DNA from: Heyndrickxia camelliae
Lineage (GTDB): Bacteria > Bacillota > Bacilli > Bacillales > Bacillaceae_C
Length of the DNA stretch: 55,657 nt
Assembly (NCBI RefSeq): GCF_002844575.1
Contig: NZ_PIQO01000024.1
Location: 1-55,657, forward strand
Direction: 5' to 3'
Shown: positions 45,614 to 54,248 of the stretch, in pieces
Layout of the letters: every line of letters begins with the position of its first letter
Numbering within the stretch: position 1 is the first letter of the stretch
Position numbers and translations under genes: made by a program
Notes under the pieces: model-generated
Database searches by the model: none
Told to the model about the DNA's origin: nothing
Seen by the model: only the letters and a program-made list of their open reading frames with translations

Positions 45614-46553
45614 AGAAGATGAGTATAAATTATTCCTTTTACGGTCGATGCCAAAACAGCAATTACCGCCTGTTCAGCAAGAAAAAATCCTTCATCAATT
45701 GCGTCTGGCAGCTAGAGAAAACAAAAGAATCCTTGATTATGGTAGTCTTTTGAAAAAACTAACAATTGCATCAGCCATGTTTCTGGTTATTTTCATCCCT
45801 ATTTTATTAATAGTCTCCCATCATCCGGCTAATCCCTCTCATACACCGAAATTAATCCGAAAGGGATACTGGCATGTAAGTCCAACATTTGATTTGTTGG
45901 GCCGTGATGGTTCCATTGTTTATAAAAATCGGGTGCGCGGAATCAAAGGAAAAATCGGATTTCTGGATGCCGAATTTATTGCAAATGACCCACGGGCAGG
46001 CTCCAAAATGTTTTGGTATGTTTGGGGTAACCCAGAAAAATTGTTAAACAAAGAATTGAAAGCAATAGCCACACATGAGGAAACTGGTGAAAAGTTTGTT
46101 GTAGACGAAACGGAACTTCAGGGGCCAATCTATGGGGAAGACGCAAGTGCGTTAACAAGCTTTAAACCTTTCCCTAAAAAAGGTCTATGGAAAATAGATG
46201 TGTCCATCGATGGTCGGTCATACGGATCGATAGTAGTAAATGTAAAGGCGCCAAACATAGCAACCGATAATGCGGAATTTATATTATCAAGAGATGATAT
46301 GAGGACAGGACTGACTTCGGATGTGCATTTAGAGGTAAAAGGAGATAGGAAAGAAAAGACTATTCCTGTGGAAGCTTCCTTATTGAACAATAAAAGTCAT
46401 CAGATTAGGTTTCCTTTTATTCTAGAAAGTCGGATTCATTACGCAACTGGAGAAATTCGCACGGGGTATACAGGGAAGCTTAACCTGGATAAACCCGGCA
46501 AGTGGAAAATTACCGTGTTTGGGGAGAGTACAGTTGTAGATGTCCAAAGGTAG
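45600..46553 (+). CDS. Membrane protein, probable anti-sigma partner
   Basis: 317 residues. About 50 cytoplasmic residues (EYKLFLLRSMPKQQLPPVQQEKILHQL), one membrane helix at about 58-77, and a large extracellular domain with beta-rich sequence (DUF4871-like, with KMFWYVWGNPEKLLNKELKAIA and GLWKIDVSIDGRSYG). The short inner part could bind the sigma factor encoded upstream, whose gene it overlaps by 14 bases. No classic zinc anti-sigma HxxxCxxC motif is seen, so the anti-sigma role rests on layout. Confidence 0.7.
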   Translation: MEFNKEDEYKLFLLRSMPKQQLPPVQQEKILHQLRLAARENKRILDYGSLLKKLTIASAMFLVIFIPILLIVSHHPANPSHTPKLIRKGYWHVSPTFDLLGRDGSIVYKNRVRGIKGKIGFLDAEFIANDPRAGSKMFWYVWGNPEKLLNKELKAIATHEETGEKFVVDETELQGPIYGEDASALTSFKPFPKKGLWKIDVSIDGRSYGSIVVNVKAPNIATDNAEFILSRDDMRTGLTSDVHLEVKGDRKEKTIPVEASLLNNKSHQIRFPFILESRIHYATGEIRTGYTGKLNLDKPGKWKITVFGESTVVDVQR

Positions 46554-46624
46554 GAAGCTTTTTACAACTTTTGTATTTTGTGTTAGGGTAACTGTAAGTC
46601 AATTTTGTCAAAGGGGACTATGTT

Positions 46625-47743
46625 GTGAGAACGAGGGTAAATGGAGTATTTGTATACTTTTTTGAGGAACCGAATGTAGTATTTGTTTATAAAATTAGTT
46701 CTCCTAAATATGTAATTCCAAGTAAGCTGCTACAGAATGGGGAATGGGAGACATTTGAATTAGATAATGGGGAAGAATTTGATACGTTCCATCACGAGGA
46801 ATATAAGCCATTAGAAGGCCGTGGTTATTTTATCAATCAAGAAGGCATTCAGATGATGGTGGAAAAAATAAATGAACAAATTCGCATTCAACGTCGCAAA
46901 ACCTTATTTGGCAAAACAGGTGCATATCACCTTATTAGTTCAGAGCATGCTGCTGGCTCGCTTAGAGTGGGATTAGAAAGGCCGAAAACGGTTATTGGAT
47001 TTCCGGGTTTTGCCAACATCGGACCGATTATGAATATGGAGGAAAAAATAGGTCGTACCAATCGAAATGAGTGGCTTTTGGAAAATATAAATTTTCCCTT
47101 CGATGATGCTTGGTATGAAAATCATTTTACAAATGCGCTTTATGAGATAGAGGATATCCCTGACCATGCCCCCATCCACATCTGGTACGCCAATAATGCG
47201 GAAGAGCAAACATTCCTTCGTTTTATCCTATACTTATTGAAGGATAAGACGAATGATATTTTTCTTCATAACTCCACTGAACTGTATCATGCTTATAAAA
47301 TACCTCCTGAAAACGAAGAACATAATATATACCATTCAGGTGGACTGGCACCTGAACATTATAAACTTATTCTTGAAAAAGAAAAAACTACAGCAGCACC
47401 GCTAACTTCAGCTGAAAAGGAGTTTTTTCAACAGGAATGGGAAAAGCTTTCTAATTTAACAGGTGTACTACGAATTTGGTTAGATGAAGTAATAAAAACC
47501 GTGTCCGAGGATTATTTTGACTCATTCATCCTAGAAATCCTAAAAGAACTAGAATGTGAAAAAGATGAACATGCATTTGTTAAGGTTGGGAGATTAGTCG
47601 GACGCATTCTAGGAGAGTTAGAGGAACCGATTGGCGACACTTTTTTAGAGTATCGAATTCGCCATCTGATTTACAACGGAAAGCTGGAGTTAAAAGGGAT
47701 ACCAAAGTCGTTACATCATTATAGTGTTAGATTAAGGAAATAA
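46625..47743 (+). CDS. DUF1835/DUF3658-domain protein
   Basis: 372 residues from a GTG start. The middle carries the DUF1835 box HIWYANNAEEQTFLRFILYLLKDK, and the C terminus the DUF3658 box DTFLEYRIRHLIYNGKLELKGIPKSLHHYSVRL. No signal or membrane helix; it is cytoplasmic. The family is widespread in Bacillaceae with no known activity. It lies 72 bases after the anti-sigma-like gene and could be read with it. Confidence 0.85.
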   Translation: MRTRVNGVFVYFFEEPNVVFVYKISSPKYVIPSKLLQNGEWETFELDNGEEFDTFHHEEYKPLEGRGYFINQEGIQMMVEKINEQIRIQRRKTLFGKTGAYHLISSEHAAGSLRVGLERPKTVIGFPGFANIGPIMNMEEKIGRTNRNEWLLENINFPFDDAWYENHFTNALYEIEDIPDHAPIHIWYANNAEEQTFLRFILYLLKDKTNDIFLHNSTELYHAYKIPPENEEHNIYHSGGLAPEHYKLILEKEKTTAAPLTSAEKEFFQQEWEKLSNLTGVLRIWLDEVIKTVSEDYFDSFILEILKELECEKDEHAFVKVGRLVGRILGELEEPIGDTFLEYRIRHLIYNGKLELKGIPKSLHHYSVRLRK

Positions 47744-47815
47744 CTTTGCTGCTCAGCTTTAATGAAGCTGAGCATATTTTTATATATAATAAAGGCAGAA
47801 GAGAATGGAGGAATA

Positions 47816-48343
47816 ATGGTGAAAAGAATTGCTATTGATATGGATGAAGTAATGGCCGATTTCGTTCCCAAACAACTAACCGTATATAATCGTGACTATA
47901 ATGAGAATCTTACTCTAGAGGATTTGCAGGGAAAAAAACTCAGAGAATTACGCCCTGATATAAAAGATGGCCTTAGGAAGTATTTAATGGATCCAACATT
48001 CTTTCGCGATTTAGAAGTCATGAAAGACAGTCAAGAGGTAATCAGGGAGCTTAGTGAATCCTTCGAAATCTTCATAACCACAGCGGCTATGGAAGTTCCG
48101 GCATCTTTTACGGCAAAATATGAATGGTTAAAAGAGCATTTTGGCTTTTTAAATGATATGAACTTTGTCTTTTGCGGTGATAAAAGCATTATCCGTGCGG
48201 ACTATCTTATCGATGATAATGCAAGGCATTTTAAGACCTTTATGGGGCAGGGAATATTATATACAGCACCGCATAATATTAATTTGACAGGTTATGTAAG
48301 AGTGAATAATTGGCAAGATGTTAGAAAATACTTTTTGGGATAA
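47816..48343 (+). CDS. 5'(3')-deoxyribonucleotidase-like HAD phosphatase
   Basis: 175 residues from ATG 47816 with TGGAGG upstream. The HAD nucleophile motif is IDMDEVMAD (Asp8, Asp10), later FITTAAMEVP for motif II, and YLIDDNARHF for motif IV. This is the NT5C type that removes phosphate from deoxynucleotides. Cytoplasmic, monocistronic. Confidence 0.88.
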   Translation: MVKRIAIDMDEVMADFVPKQLTVYNRDYNENLTLEDLQGKKLRELRPDIKDGLRKYLMDPTFFRDLEVMKDSQEVIRELSESFEIFITTAAMEVPASFTAKYEWLKEHFGFLNDMNFVFCGDKSIIRADYLIDDNARHFKTFMGQGILYTAPHNINLTGYVRVNNWQDVRKYFLG

Positions 48344-48354
48344 AACCAAACAAA

Positions 48355-48385
48355 AAGGCTTCGGTTCTCCACCGAAGCTACTTTC
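48355..48385. terminator. Shared terminator
   Basis: GGCTTCGGT, loop TCTCC, ACCGAAGCT; T-rich flank CTTTTTG on the minus strand. It ends both the deoxyribonucleotidase and NlpC/P60 genes. Confidence 0.8.
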
Positions 48386-48389
48386 ATAT

Positions 48390-48836
48390 TTAGATATGCT
48401 TTGCCCCAACATAACGAGGCTTCCAATATGGATTGCTTAATGTTGTGATAGAAACACCTTTAGATGAAGAAGCATTGATAAATTTCCCGCTTCCAAGATA
48501 GATACCAACATGAGTTGGTTTTGAAGCTTTACTTTGTGCAAAAAACACTAAATCGCCAGTTCGTAAAGATTTAGATTTAGTTCCTTTTTTAAACATATCT
48601 GCTGCTGTTCTCGGCAGGGTTACTCCTGCTTTGCTGTAAGAATATTTTACAAGACCGGAACAATCAAAACCTGATGGGGTTACGCCGCCCCAACGATATG
48701 GAACACCAAGGTTACTCTTTGCAACAGTAATCGCCTTTGTGTGGTAAGAAGCAGCTTCCGCGTTGAGTGATTTTACTGAAAATCCAAAAGTAAGTGCGGC
48801 TGCTATTACGACAGTAGGGATTATCTTTTTAAACAT
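48390..48836 (-). CDS. Secreted NlpC/P60 cell-wall hydrolase
   Basis: 148 residues: signal peptide about 1-29 (cut after EAA), then one NlpC/P60 domain. The catalytic Cys59 sits in SGFDCSGLVKYSY and His109 in PTHVGIYLG; the third position is Asn121 in KFINASS, which is normal for some members. It should cut the D-gamma-Glu to diaminopimelate bond of peptidoglycan. There is no SH3 or LysM anchor, so it is a free secreted enzyme. Confidence 0.92.
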   Translation of the reverse strand: MFKKIIPTVVIAAALTFGFSVKSLNAEAASYHTKAITVAKSNLGVPYRWGGVTPSGFDCSGLVKYSYSKAGVTLPRTAADMFKKGTKSKSLRTGDLVFFAQSKASKPTHVGIYLGSGKFINASSSKGVSITTLSNPYWKPRYVGAKHI

Positions 48837-49218
48837 GCTGTTGTACCTCCTGAGGTTGTTTGTTAACCCTACTATACAAGTTTTTGTATAACCAAGTCTT
48901 CACAGGGGATTTACAGTTGTATTTCATAATGTGACAGTGTTTGACACCAACTTCATTATATTATGGAGTGGAAATTCTATCTCATCGGCTTTTCTTACGA
49001 ATGCTGTGATAAAAACTTGTAACAAAGTTACCTTCTGTTCATCATTTCTAACAAGATAGTAATAAAAAAAGACCAAACCAATTTGGTTTGATCTTTTTTT
49101 TTTGTAATACGAATATTACGTACTGTCTCCTCTCTACGATAAGTCAGCATCAGGTGAAATTGGAAAAGCTATTTCACTCAACCGTACGCAGATGAGAAAG
49201 GCGCTTGTGCTTTGCTAA
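48837..49218. other. Intergenic region with terminator
   Basis: No gene in about 380 bases. A hairpin at 49071-49103 (ACCAAACCA / TGGTTTGAT, then TTTTTTTTT) looks like a plus-strand terminator without an obvious gene before it. Confidence 0.5.
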
Positions 49219-49770
49219 TTAATATCCTTTTGTTTGTTCAATCCAATGAATATAATTGTCCACAACGGAATCGATAAATTGGATAGTAGCTTCATCAACT
49301 AGTTTTCCTGTTTCATCTATCTTGCTTTGAATAGCACCGATAAATACTTCATTTCCTGGTAAAGTAAGTGCGGAAACACCTGGTGAGTTCATTATTTGGC
49401 GAAGGTGCATTTGCGCACGCACTGTACCTAATACACCACCGGATCCTCCTGCAATCATAACCGGCTTATTTACCATTACTCTATCTACTCTTGAGAACCA
49501 ATCAATCGCATTTTTTAAAACAGCCGGAATGGAATGATTGTACTCAGGTGTAACAATTAAAACTCCATCACTTTCTTTTACTTTTCCTTTAATTTCATTT
49601 ACAATTGCGGGTGGATCAAGTTCATCATCTTGATTATACATAGGAAGCTCATCAATTGGTAAAATTTCGATATCCAGTTTATCTTGATAACGGTTTTGCA
49701 TATATAAAGCAAGTTTCTTATTATAGGATTCCTTGCGATTACTTCCTACTAATGCTACGATTTTTTTCAT
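49219..49770 (-). CDS. NADPH-dependent FMN reductase
   Basis: 183 residues of the flavodoxin-like NADPH:FMN/quinone/azo reductase family. The phosphate-binding loop is GSNRKESYNKKLA, and the flavin box is TPEYNHSIPAVLKNAIDW. GGAGGAAC lies before the ATG. It lies 76 bases downstream of the pirin gene in the same direction and may be cotranscribed. A role in quinone or electrophile detoxification is plausible. Confidence 0.88.
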   Translation of the reverse strand: MKKIVALVGSNRKESYNKKLALYMQNRYQDKLDIEILPIDELPMYNQDDELDPPAIVNEIKGKVKESDGVLIVTPEYNHSIPAVLKNAIDWFSRVDRVMVNKPVMIAGGSGGVLGTVRAQMHLRQIMNSPGVSALTLPGNEVFIGAIQSKIDETGKLVDEATIQFIDSVVDNYIHWIEQTKGY

Positions 49771-49846
49771 TTTTATGTTCCTCCTTTTTTGATTACAAAA
49801 AGTAACTAACTGCGTTTATTATATCATCAGATGTTAAAAAATCAAA

Positions 49847-50707
49847 TTAAACTGCCGGTGGACCAAATTTTCCTGCACGGTAGTCACGGAAGGCTTGTTT
49901 AATTTCTTCCATTGTATTCATAACAAACGGTCCATAAGTAACTACCTCTTCCTCAATTGGTACCCCAGAATAAATGAGCACTTTTGAACGAGTATGTGCT
50001 TTGATGACAAGCTCACTGTTTCCGGATCCACTTTGATTAAAAGTAAGTGTTGCTGCACCTGTTTTCTCCAAGATTGTTTTGCTTGCACCGAATTCAAGCT
50101 CGCCTGATAATACATACAAAAAGGCATTATGATTTTCTGGTATAACATGTCTATACGTGGCACCGGCAGAAAAGCTAATTTCAGACATGGTTAGTGGTAC
50201 TAAGCTTTCCATTGGACCTTTTACACCGGCTACATCACCGGAGTAAACCTTGATTCTGCCACCGTCAAAGCGGACCTCTGGAGCATCTTCCACAAAAATG
50301 TTTTGATAAGACGTTTTCGTGTTCTTTAATGATTTGGGAAGGTTCAGCCACAATTGAAGTGTGTGAATTAAATCATCATCCACAGCTTCCTCTGCGTGTC
50401 TTGCTGCCCATCCTGCATTCATATACTGGACATCCCCAGCTTCTAAAATGGAATGACCGCCATGATTATCAATATGCTCAAGGCGTCCATCCACTACATA
50501 TGTCACTGTTTGAAAGCCACGATGGGGATGATCGGAGAAGGTGCCTCGTTTAAACCAATCCTCAGCCATTAATATAAATGGATCGAATTCCTTTTGACGC
50601 TCAGGATGCAGTATCCAGCCCTGTTGTACATGAGGATATCCGTTTTGATTATAATGTACATTCCAATGACTTTTTATATCTCGTTGAAAGATAGAATGAC
50701 CTTGCAT
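49847..50707 (-). CDS. Pirin-family protein
   Basis: 286 residues from the ATG at 50707 (GAAGGAA upstream); a longer frame to 50761 has no ribosome site. Two cupin domains; the N-terminal one keeps the metal ligands in FSDHPHRGFQTVTYVVDG and EHIDNHGG. The C-terminal pirin box VTYGPFVMNTMEEIKQAFRDY is present. Pirins of bacteria are often quercetin-type dioxygenases or stress proteins. Divergent from tetR. Confidence 0.9.
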   Translation of the reverse strand: MQGHSIFQRDIKSHWNVHYNQNGYPHVQQGWILHPERQKEFDPFILMAEDWFKRGTFSDHPHRGFQTVTYVVDGRLEHIDNHGGHSILEAGDVQYMNAGWAARHAEEAVDDDLIHTLQLWLNLPKSLKNTKTSYQNIFVEDAPEVRFDGGRIKVYSGDVAGVKGPMESLVPLTMSEISFSAGATYRHVIPENHNAFLYVLSGELEFGASKTILEKTGAATLTFNQSGSGNSELVIKAHTRSKVLIYSGVPIEEEVVTYGPFVMNTMEEIKQAFRDYRAGKFGPPAV

Positions 50708-50888
50708 GAAGATTCCTTCTTTCGGAATTTTTATATTTCGTTTGCTTTTAATATGATACACATGCGGGTGGAAAATGAAAAATATATTGATTTGAGATAA
50801 TTAATGTTAAGTTACATTACAATAAAAAAGGACTTAAACATATGGTGATATTGGAAAGTAACTTATCGTAATATTCTCAAAAAATAGT

Positions 50889-50948
50889 TTGACAACAAAA
50901 CTAACCAACGGTTATATTATAACCATAGGTTAGTAACCGTTGGTTAGT
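50889..50948 (+). promoter_or_regulatory. Promoter and TetR operator pair
   Basis: TTGACA (50889-50894) with a minus 10 region TTATATTAT starting at 50912. Two inverted copies, CTAACCAACGGTTA (50901-50914) and TAACCGTTGGTTAG (50934-50947), form a large palindrome that covers the promoter. TetR proteins bind such repeats, so this is probably autoregulation, possibly with control of the divergent pirin gene. Confidence 0.8.
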
Positions 50949-50982
50949 TGATAAATGAACTGAAGAAGTGTGAGGAATGGTA

Positions 50983-51621
50983 ATGTCGAGTAAACAGGAA
51001 CAACGATCTGAGGAGACAAAGAAGAATATACTACATGCTGCAAGCAGGCTTTTTTCAAAAAAGGGCTATGACCATGTAACGATGCGGGAGATTGCCAAAG
51101 AAGCAGGGTGTTCCCATACCACCATTTATATTTATTTCAAGGATAAGGAAGCACTTTTACACAAACTATCCATGCCTGTATTACAAATGCTGAAGGAGAA
51201 ATTAGAAAATATCTCAAAGGATGTGACCATAACATCTGAAGAGAAATTAATGGAGATTAGCAGAGAGTTTATTTATTTTTGTCTACTTAATCGAAGTATG
51301 TATTCCATTTTTATTACTACAAGATCTTCAAGAGTCGATGTAGAGGAACCAGATTCAGAAATTAACAGAATTCGTTTAGAGTTATTTAATATCATTAGGC
51401 TTGGAATTCAAGAATGCCTTTCCATTGATGATAATGAGCAAGTTTTAGCTTTTAGTCGAATATTTTTCTTTACCATACAGGGCATTATTGCAACATATGC
51501 TTATCCGCACGAACCATTGGAAGTTTTAATGGCAAGGTTAACACCTACTTTTCATCAGGCAGTGGAGATTTTGCTTCTGGGATTTAAGGAAAAATTAAAA
51601 CAAAGGGGCTGTAACAAATGA
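50983..51621 (+). CDS. TetR-family repressor
   Basis: 212 residues from ATG 50983, as GTGAGG is too close to the ATG at 50977. The helix-turn-helix is VTMREIAKEAGCSHTTIYIYFKDKEALL, followed by a typical all-helical ligand domain. Its operator pair lies immediately upstream. It is the first gene of tetR-MBL-DUF2568. The ligand is unknown. Confidence 0.92.
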   Translation: MSSKQEQRSEETKKNILHAASRLFSKKGYDHVTMREIAKEAGCSHTTIYIYFKDKEALLHKLSMPVLQMLKEKLENISKDVTITSEEKLMEISREFIYFCLLNRSMYSIFITTRSSRVDVEEPDSEINRIRLELFNIIRLGIQECLSIDDNEQVLAFSRIFFFTIQGIIATYAYPHEPLEVLMARLTPTFHQAVEILLLGFKEKLKQRGCNK

Positions 51622-52295
51622 AAGTGGAACAAATTTCTGAGCATATTTGGAGTTTGAAAACGTGGATGATCATTCCTATTCATGTCTGGATTGTAGCAGA
51701 TGAAAATGGTGTGACACTTGTTGATGCAGGCATTTCCTCTATGGCAAAAGGCATTTTAAAAAGTATAGAAAAAATCCAAAGAGGACCTCTCCATACCATT
51801 TTGTTAACTCATGGTCATTCAGATCATGTCGGTGCATTAAAGACAATTTTAAAGGAAAAAAATGTCCCCGTGTATGCGCATCCAATAGAAATCCCTTATA
51901 TGGAAGGTGAGCTTCCTTATCCAAGAAGAAAAAAAGCAGCACAGTCTGTAAACAGGGGGATTACAAAAGCATTGTCTATTGATGATCAGGGGAATCTTCA
52001 AAGTTTTGCTGGCTTAAGGCCTTATCATACACCGGGCCATTCACCAGGTCATGTCGCATATTATCATGTAGAAGATGAGGTGTTGCTAGCAGGTGATTTA
52101 TTTACATCAAAAAAAGGTCAGTTGCAAAAGCCAATGTCCATGTTTACTGCCGATATGAAAGAAGCTGTAAATAGCAGCAGGATTATTGATCAGCTGCAAC
52201 CGAAGAGATTAGAGGTGTGTCATGGAAATTCAGTCCTTCAACCTGCGAGTCAATTAAAACGCTATATTCAAGAAATGAGCCAGAATTCGATTTAA
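51618..52295 (+). CDS. MBL-fold metal hydrolase
   Basis: 225 residues, overlapping tetR by 4 bases. The zinc motif THGHSDHVGA, then HTPGHSPGHVAYY and LAGDLFTS give the full set of metallo-beta-lactamase-fold ligands. The final His is in VCHGNS. Likely a hydrolase of a thioester, lactone or similar small molecule; the TetR linkage suggests a detoxification role. Confidence 0.9.
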   Translation: MKVEQISEHIWSLKTWMIIPIHVWIVADENGVTLVDAGISSMAKGILKSIEKIQRGPLHTILLTHGHSDHVGALKTILKEKNVPVYAHPIEIPYMEGELPYPRRKKAAQSVNRGITKALSIDDQGNLQSFAGLRPYHTPGHSPGHVAYYHVEDEVLLAGDLFTSKKGQLQKPMSMFTADMKEAVNSSRIIDQLQPKRLEVCHGNSVLQPASQLKRYIQEMSQNSI

Positions 52296-52313
52296 ATAGG
52301 GAGGAGGTTCCTA

Positions 52314-52646
52314 ATGTTTCAATATTTCCTATTCGCAATTGTTTTTCTTGTCGAGATAGTGGCTTTAGTTGCTTATGGTTTTTGGGGATTTGATACCGGG
52401 AAAGGAATCGGAGTGAAACTGCTGCTTGGAATTGGAACGCCTTTTCTGGTTGCCATCTTTTGGGGGCTATTTCTTGCTCCAAAAGCGATGTTTCCAGTAA
52501 ATTTATCATTACGTATTATACTGAAAATTATTGTTTTTGGATTAGCCTCTTTTGCTGTATATACGACAGGAGAGCATACACCAGCAGCAATTTTTCTTTT
52601 AGTAGCGGTTATTGTTCTAATTCTTGAAAATGTAATAAATAAATGA
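52314..52646 (+). CDS. YrdB-like DUF2568 membrane protein
   Basis: 110 residues and four membrane helices. The pattern EIVALVAYGFWGFD and FLVAIFWGLFLAPKAMFPV fits DUF2568 (YrdB). AGGGAGGAGG precedes the ATG. It is the last gene of the TetR operon, and a short hairpin GGATCAG / CTGACCC-like (52650-52678) with T run follows. Function unknown. Confidence 0.85.
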   Translation: MFQYFLFAIVFLVEIVALVAYGFWGFDTGKGIGVKLLLGIGTPFLVAIFWGLFLAPKAMFPVNLSLRIILKIIVFGLASFAVYTTGEHTPAAIFLLVAVIVLILENVINK

Positions 52647-52683
52647 AAAGGATCAGCGACAACCTTCACTGACCCTTTTAAAA

Positions 52684-54246
52684 TTATTTTTTCAGTAATC
52701 CTTCATCCACTAAAAATTGATGGGCTACGTCTTTATATGTTTTCTTATGAATATCTACTTCCGCATTTAATTCCTGCATTTTTTTATCAGAGATTTTTCC
52801 GGCAAGCAAATTCAGTACTTTTTTGAGTTCTGGGTGTTCTTTGAGAACTTCCCCTCTGACAACCGGAACCGCATTATACGGTGGAAATACATGTTTGTCA
52901 TCCTCTAATACCTTCAGATGGAAGGCAGGTATTCGGCCATCTGTTGTATAGGCATCGATGACGTCCGCTTTATGATTTTTCGCTGCACTATAAATAATAC
53001 CGGAATCCATTGCTTGCGTTTTCTTGAATGCTATTCCGTATGCCTTTTTTAAGCCTGGATATCCATCGTCTCGTTCAAGAAATTCCGGTTCAGAGGCAAG
53101 AGTTAGCTCCGGGGCCTTTTCAGTTAAATCCGAAATGGTTTTGATATTCCATTTTTTCGCATCATCTTCGCGAATGGTGAGCGAATAGGTGTTATTAAAG
53201 CCAATTGGATCTAACCAAATAATATTGTATTTATCTTTAAACCGTTTCTTAACGTAGTTATATACTTTATCTGGATCGGTTGAATCAATATTTTCTTTTA
53301 AGTAATTCATTAATCCTGTACCTGTATACTCGACGCTAATATCGTAGTCTCCTTTTTTTAAGCCTTGAAATACAGCTGCCGAGCCGCTGATGAAAGATTG
53401 TTTATTTACTTTTAAATTGGTACGGTCTTCGATTAACTCTTTATAGATATTGACCATAATCTCTTGTTCCGTAAAATTTTTACCGGTAATGGTAATGGCG
53501 TTTTTATTATGGAAAGCTTTAACCACTCCAACCGTAATACCGGCAATAAGGACGGCAGTAGTAACAGAAGCAGCAACCCATTTCTTCGCCTTTGACATTT
53601 TCTTCTTGGTTCCTGGCTTAGCTGCATTTTCGAAACGTTTTAAAATCATATCGAATAAAATAGCGATTAATGCGGATGGCAATGCTCCCGCGATAATAAG
53701 CCCGGAATTATAGGTTTGTAAACCACGGAAAATTAGGTCTCCTAAACCGCCAGCTCCAATTAATCCTGCTATCGTTGCTACCCCAACCACCATAACAGCT
53801 GCGGTCCGAATACCACCCATTATGACGTTTAAAGCTAGGGGAAGTTCAATTTTCCAGAGTACCTGTCTGCTAGTCATACCCATTCCGATACCTGCTTCCA
53901 CCGTACTACTGTTCACATTCATAATACCTAAATATGTATTACGAAGGATTGGCAATAAACCATAAATGGTTAAAGCGATAATAGCAGGTGGTTTACCTGT
54001 CCCGATAAAGGGTACTAGAAAGACAAGTAAGGCGAGGCTAGGAATGGTTTGCAAAGCTGCAGTAATTCCGATAACAATGTCTGCAATTTTCTTACGTCGG
54101 GTAAGGAAAATTCCAAGGGGAACCGCAACAATAATAGCGATAATAATAGATATTAAGGATAGATATATATGTTCAACTAGTAAACTACCAACCTCAGGCA
54201 AACGATTAACAAAAACATCTTTTAATTCTTTCCATAGACTAATAAT
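52684..54246 (-). CDS. ABC permease fused to substrate-binding protein (OpuC/EgtU type), ATT start
   Basis: 520 residues if it starts at ATT 54246. Residues about 20-215 form a BPD-type permease (docking box EAGIGMGMTSRQVLWKIELPLALNVIMGG); one helix follows, then the OpuAC-type binding domain from ITGKNFTEQEI to the end (ISVEYTGTGLM). Such fusions import choline, betaine or other quaternary amines; the ergothioneine transporter EgtU has the same layout, so the substrate is open. The first ATG/GTG/TTG in frame (TTG 54201) lies far from any ribosome site, whereas GGAGGG stands 9 bases before ATT 54246. Confidence 0.85.
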   Translation of the reverse strand: MISLWKELKDVFVNRLPEVGSLLVEHIYLSLISIIIAIIVAVPLGIFLTRRKKIADIVIGITAALQTIPSLALLVFLVPFIGTGKPPAIIALTIYGLLPILRNTYLGIMNVNSSTVEAGIGMGMTSRQVLWKIELPLALNVIMGGIRTAAVMVVGVATIAGLIGAGGLGDLIFRGLQTYNSGLIIAGALPSALIAILFDMILKRFENAAKPGTKKKMSKAKKWVAASVTTAVLIAGITVGVVKAFHNKNAITITGKNFTEQEIMVNIYKELIEDRTNLKVNKQSFISGSAAVFQGLKKGDYDISVEYTGTGLMNYLKENIDSTDPDKVYNYVKKRFKDKYNIIWLDPIGFNNTYSLTIREDDAKKWNIKTISDLTEKAPELTLASEPEFLERDDGYPGLKKAYGIAFKKTQAMDSGIIYSAAKNHKADVIDAYTTDGRIPAFHLKVLEDDKHVFPPYNAVPVVRGEVLKEHPELKKVLNLLAGKISDKKMQELNAEVDIHKKTYKDVAHQFLVDEGLLKK

Positions 54247-54248
54247 GT

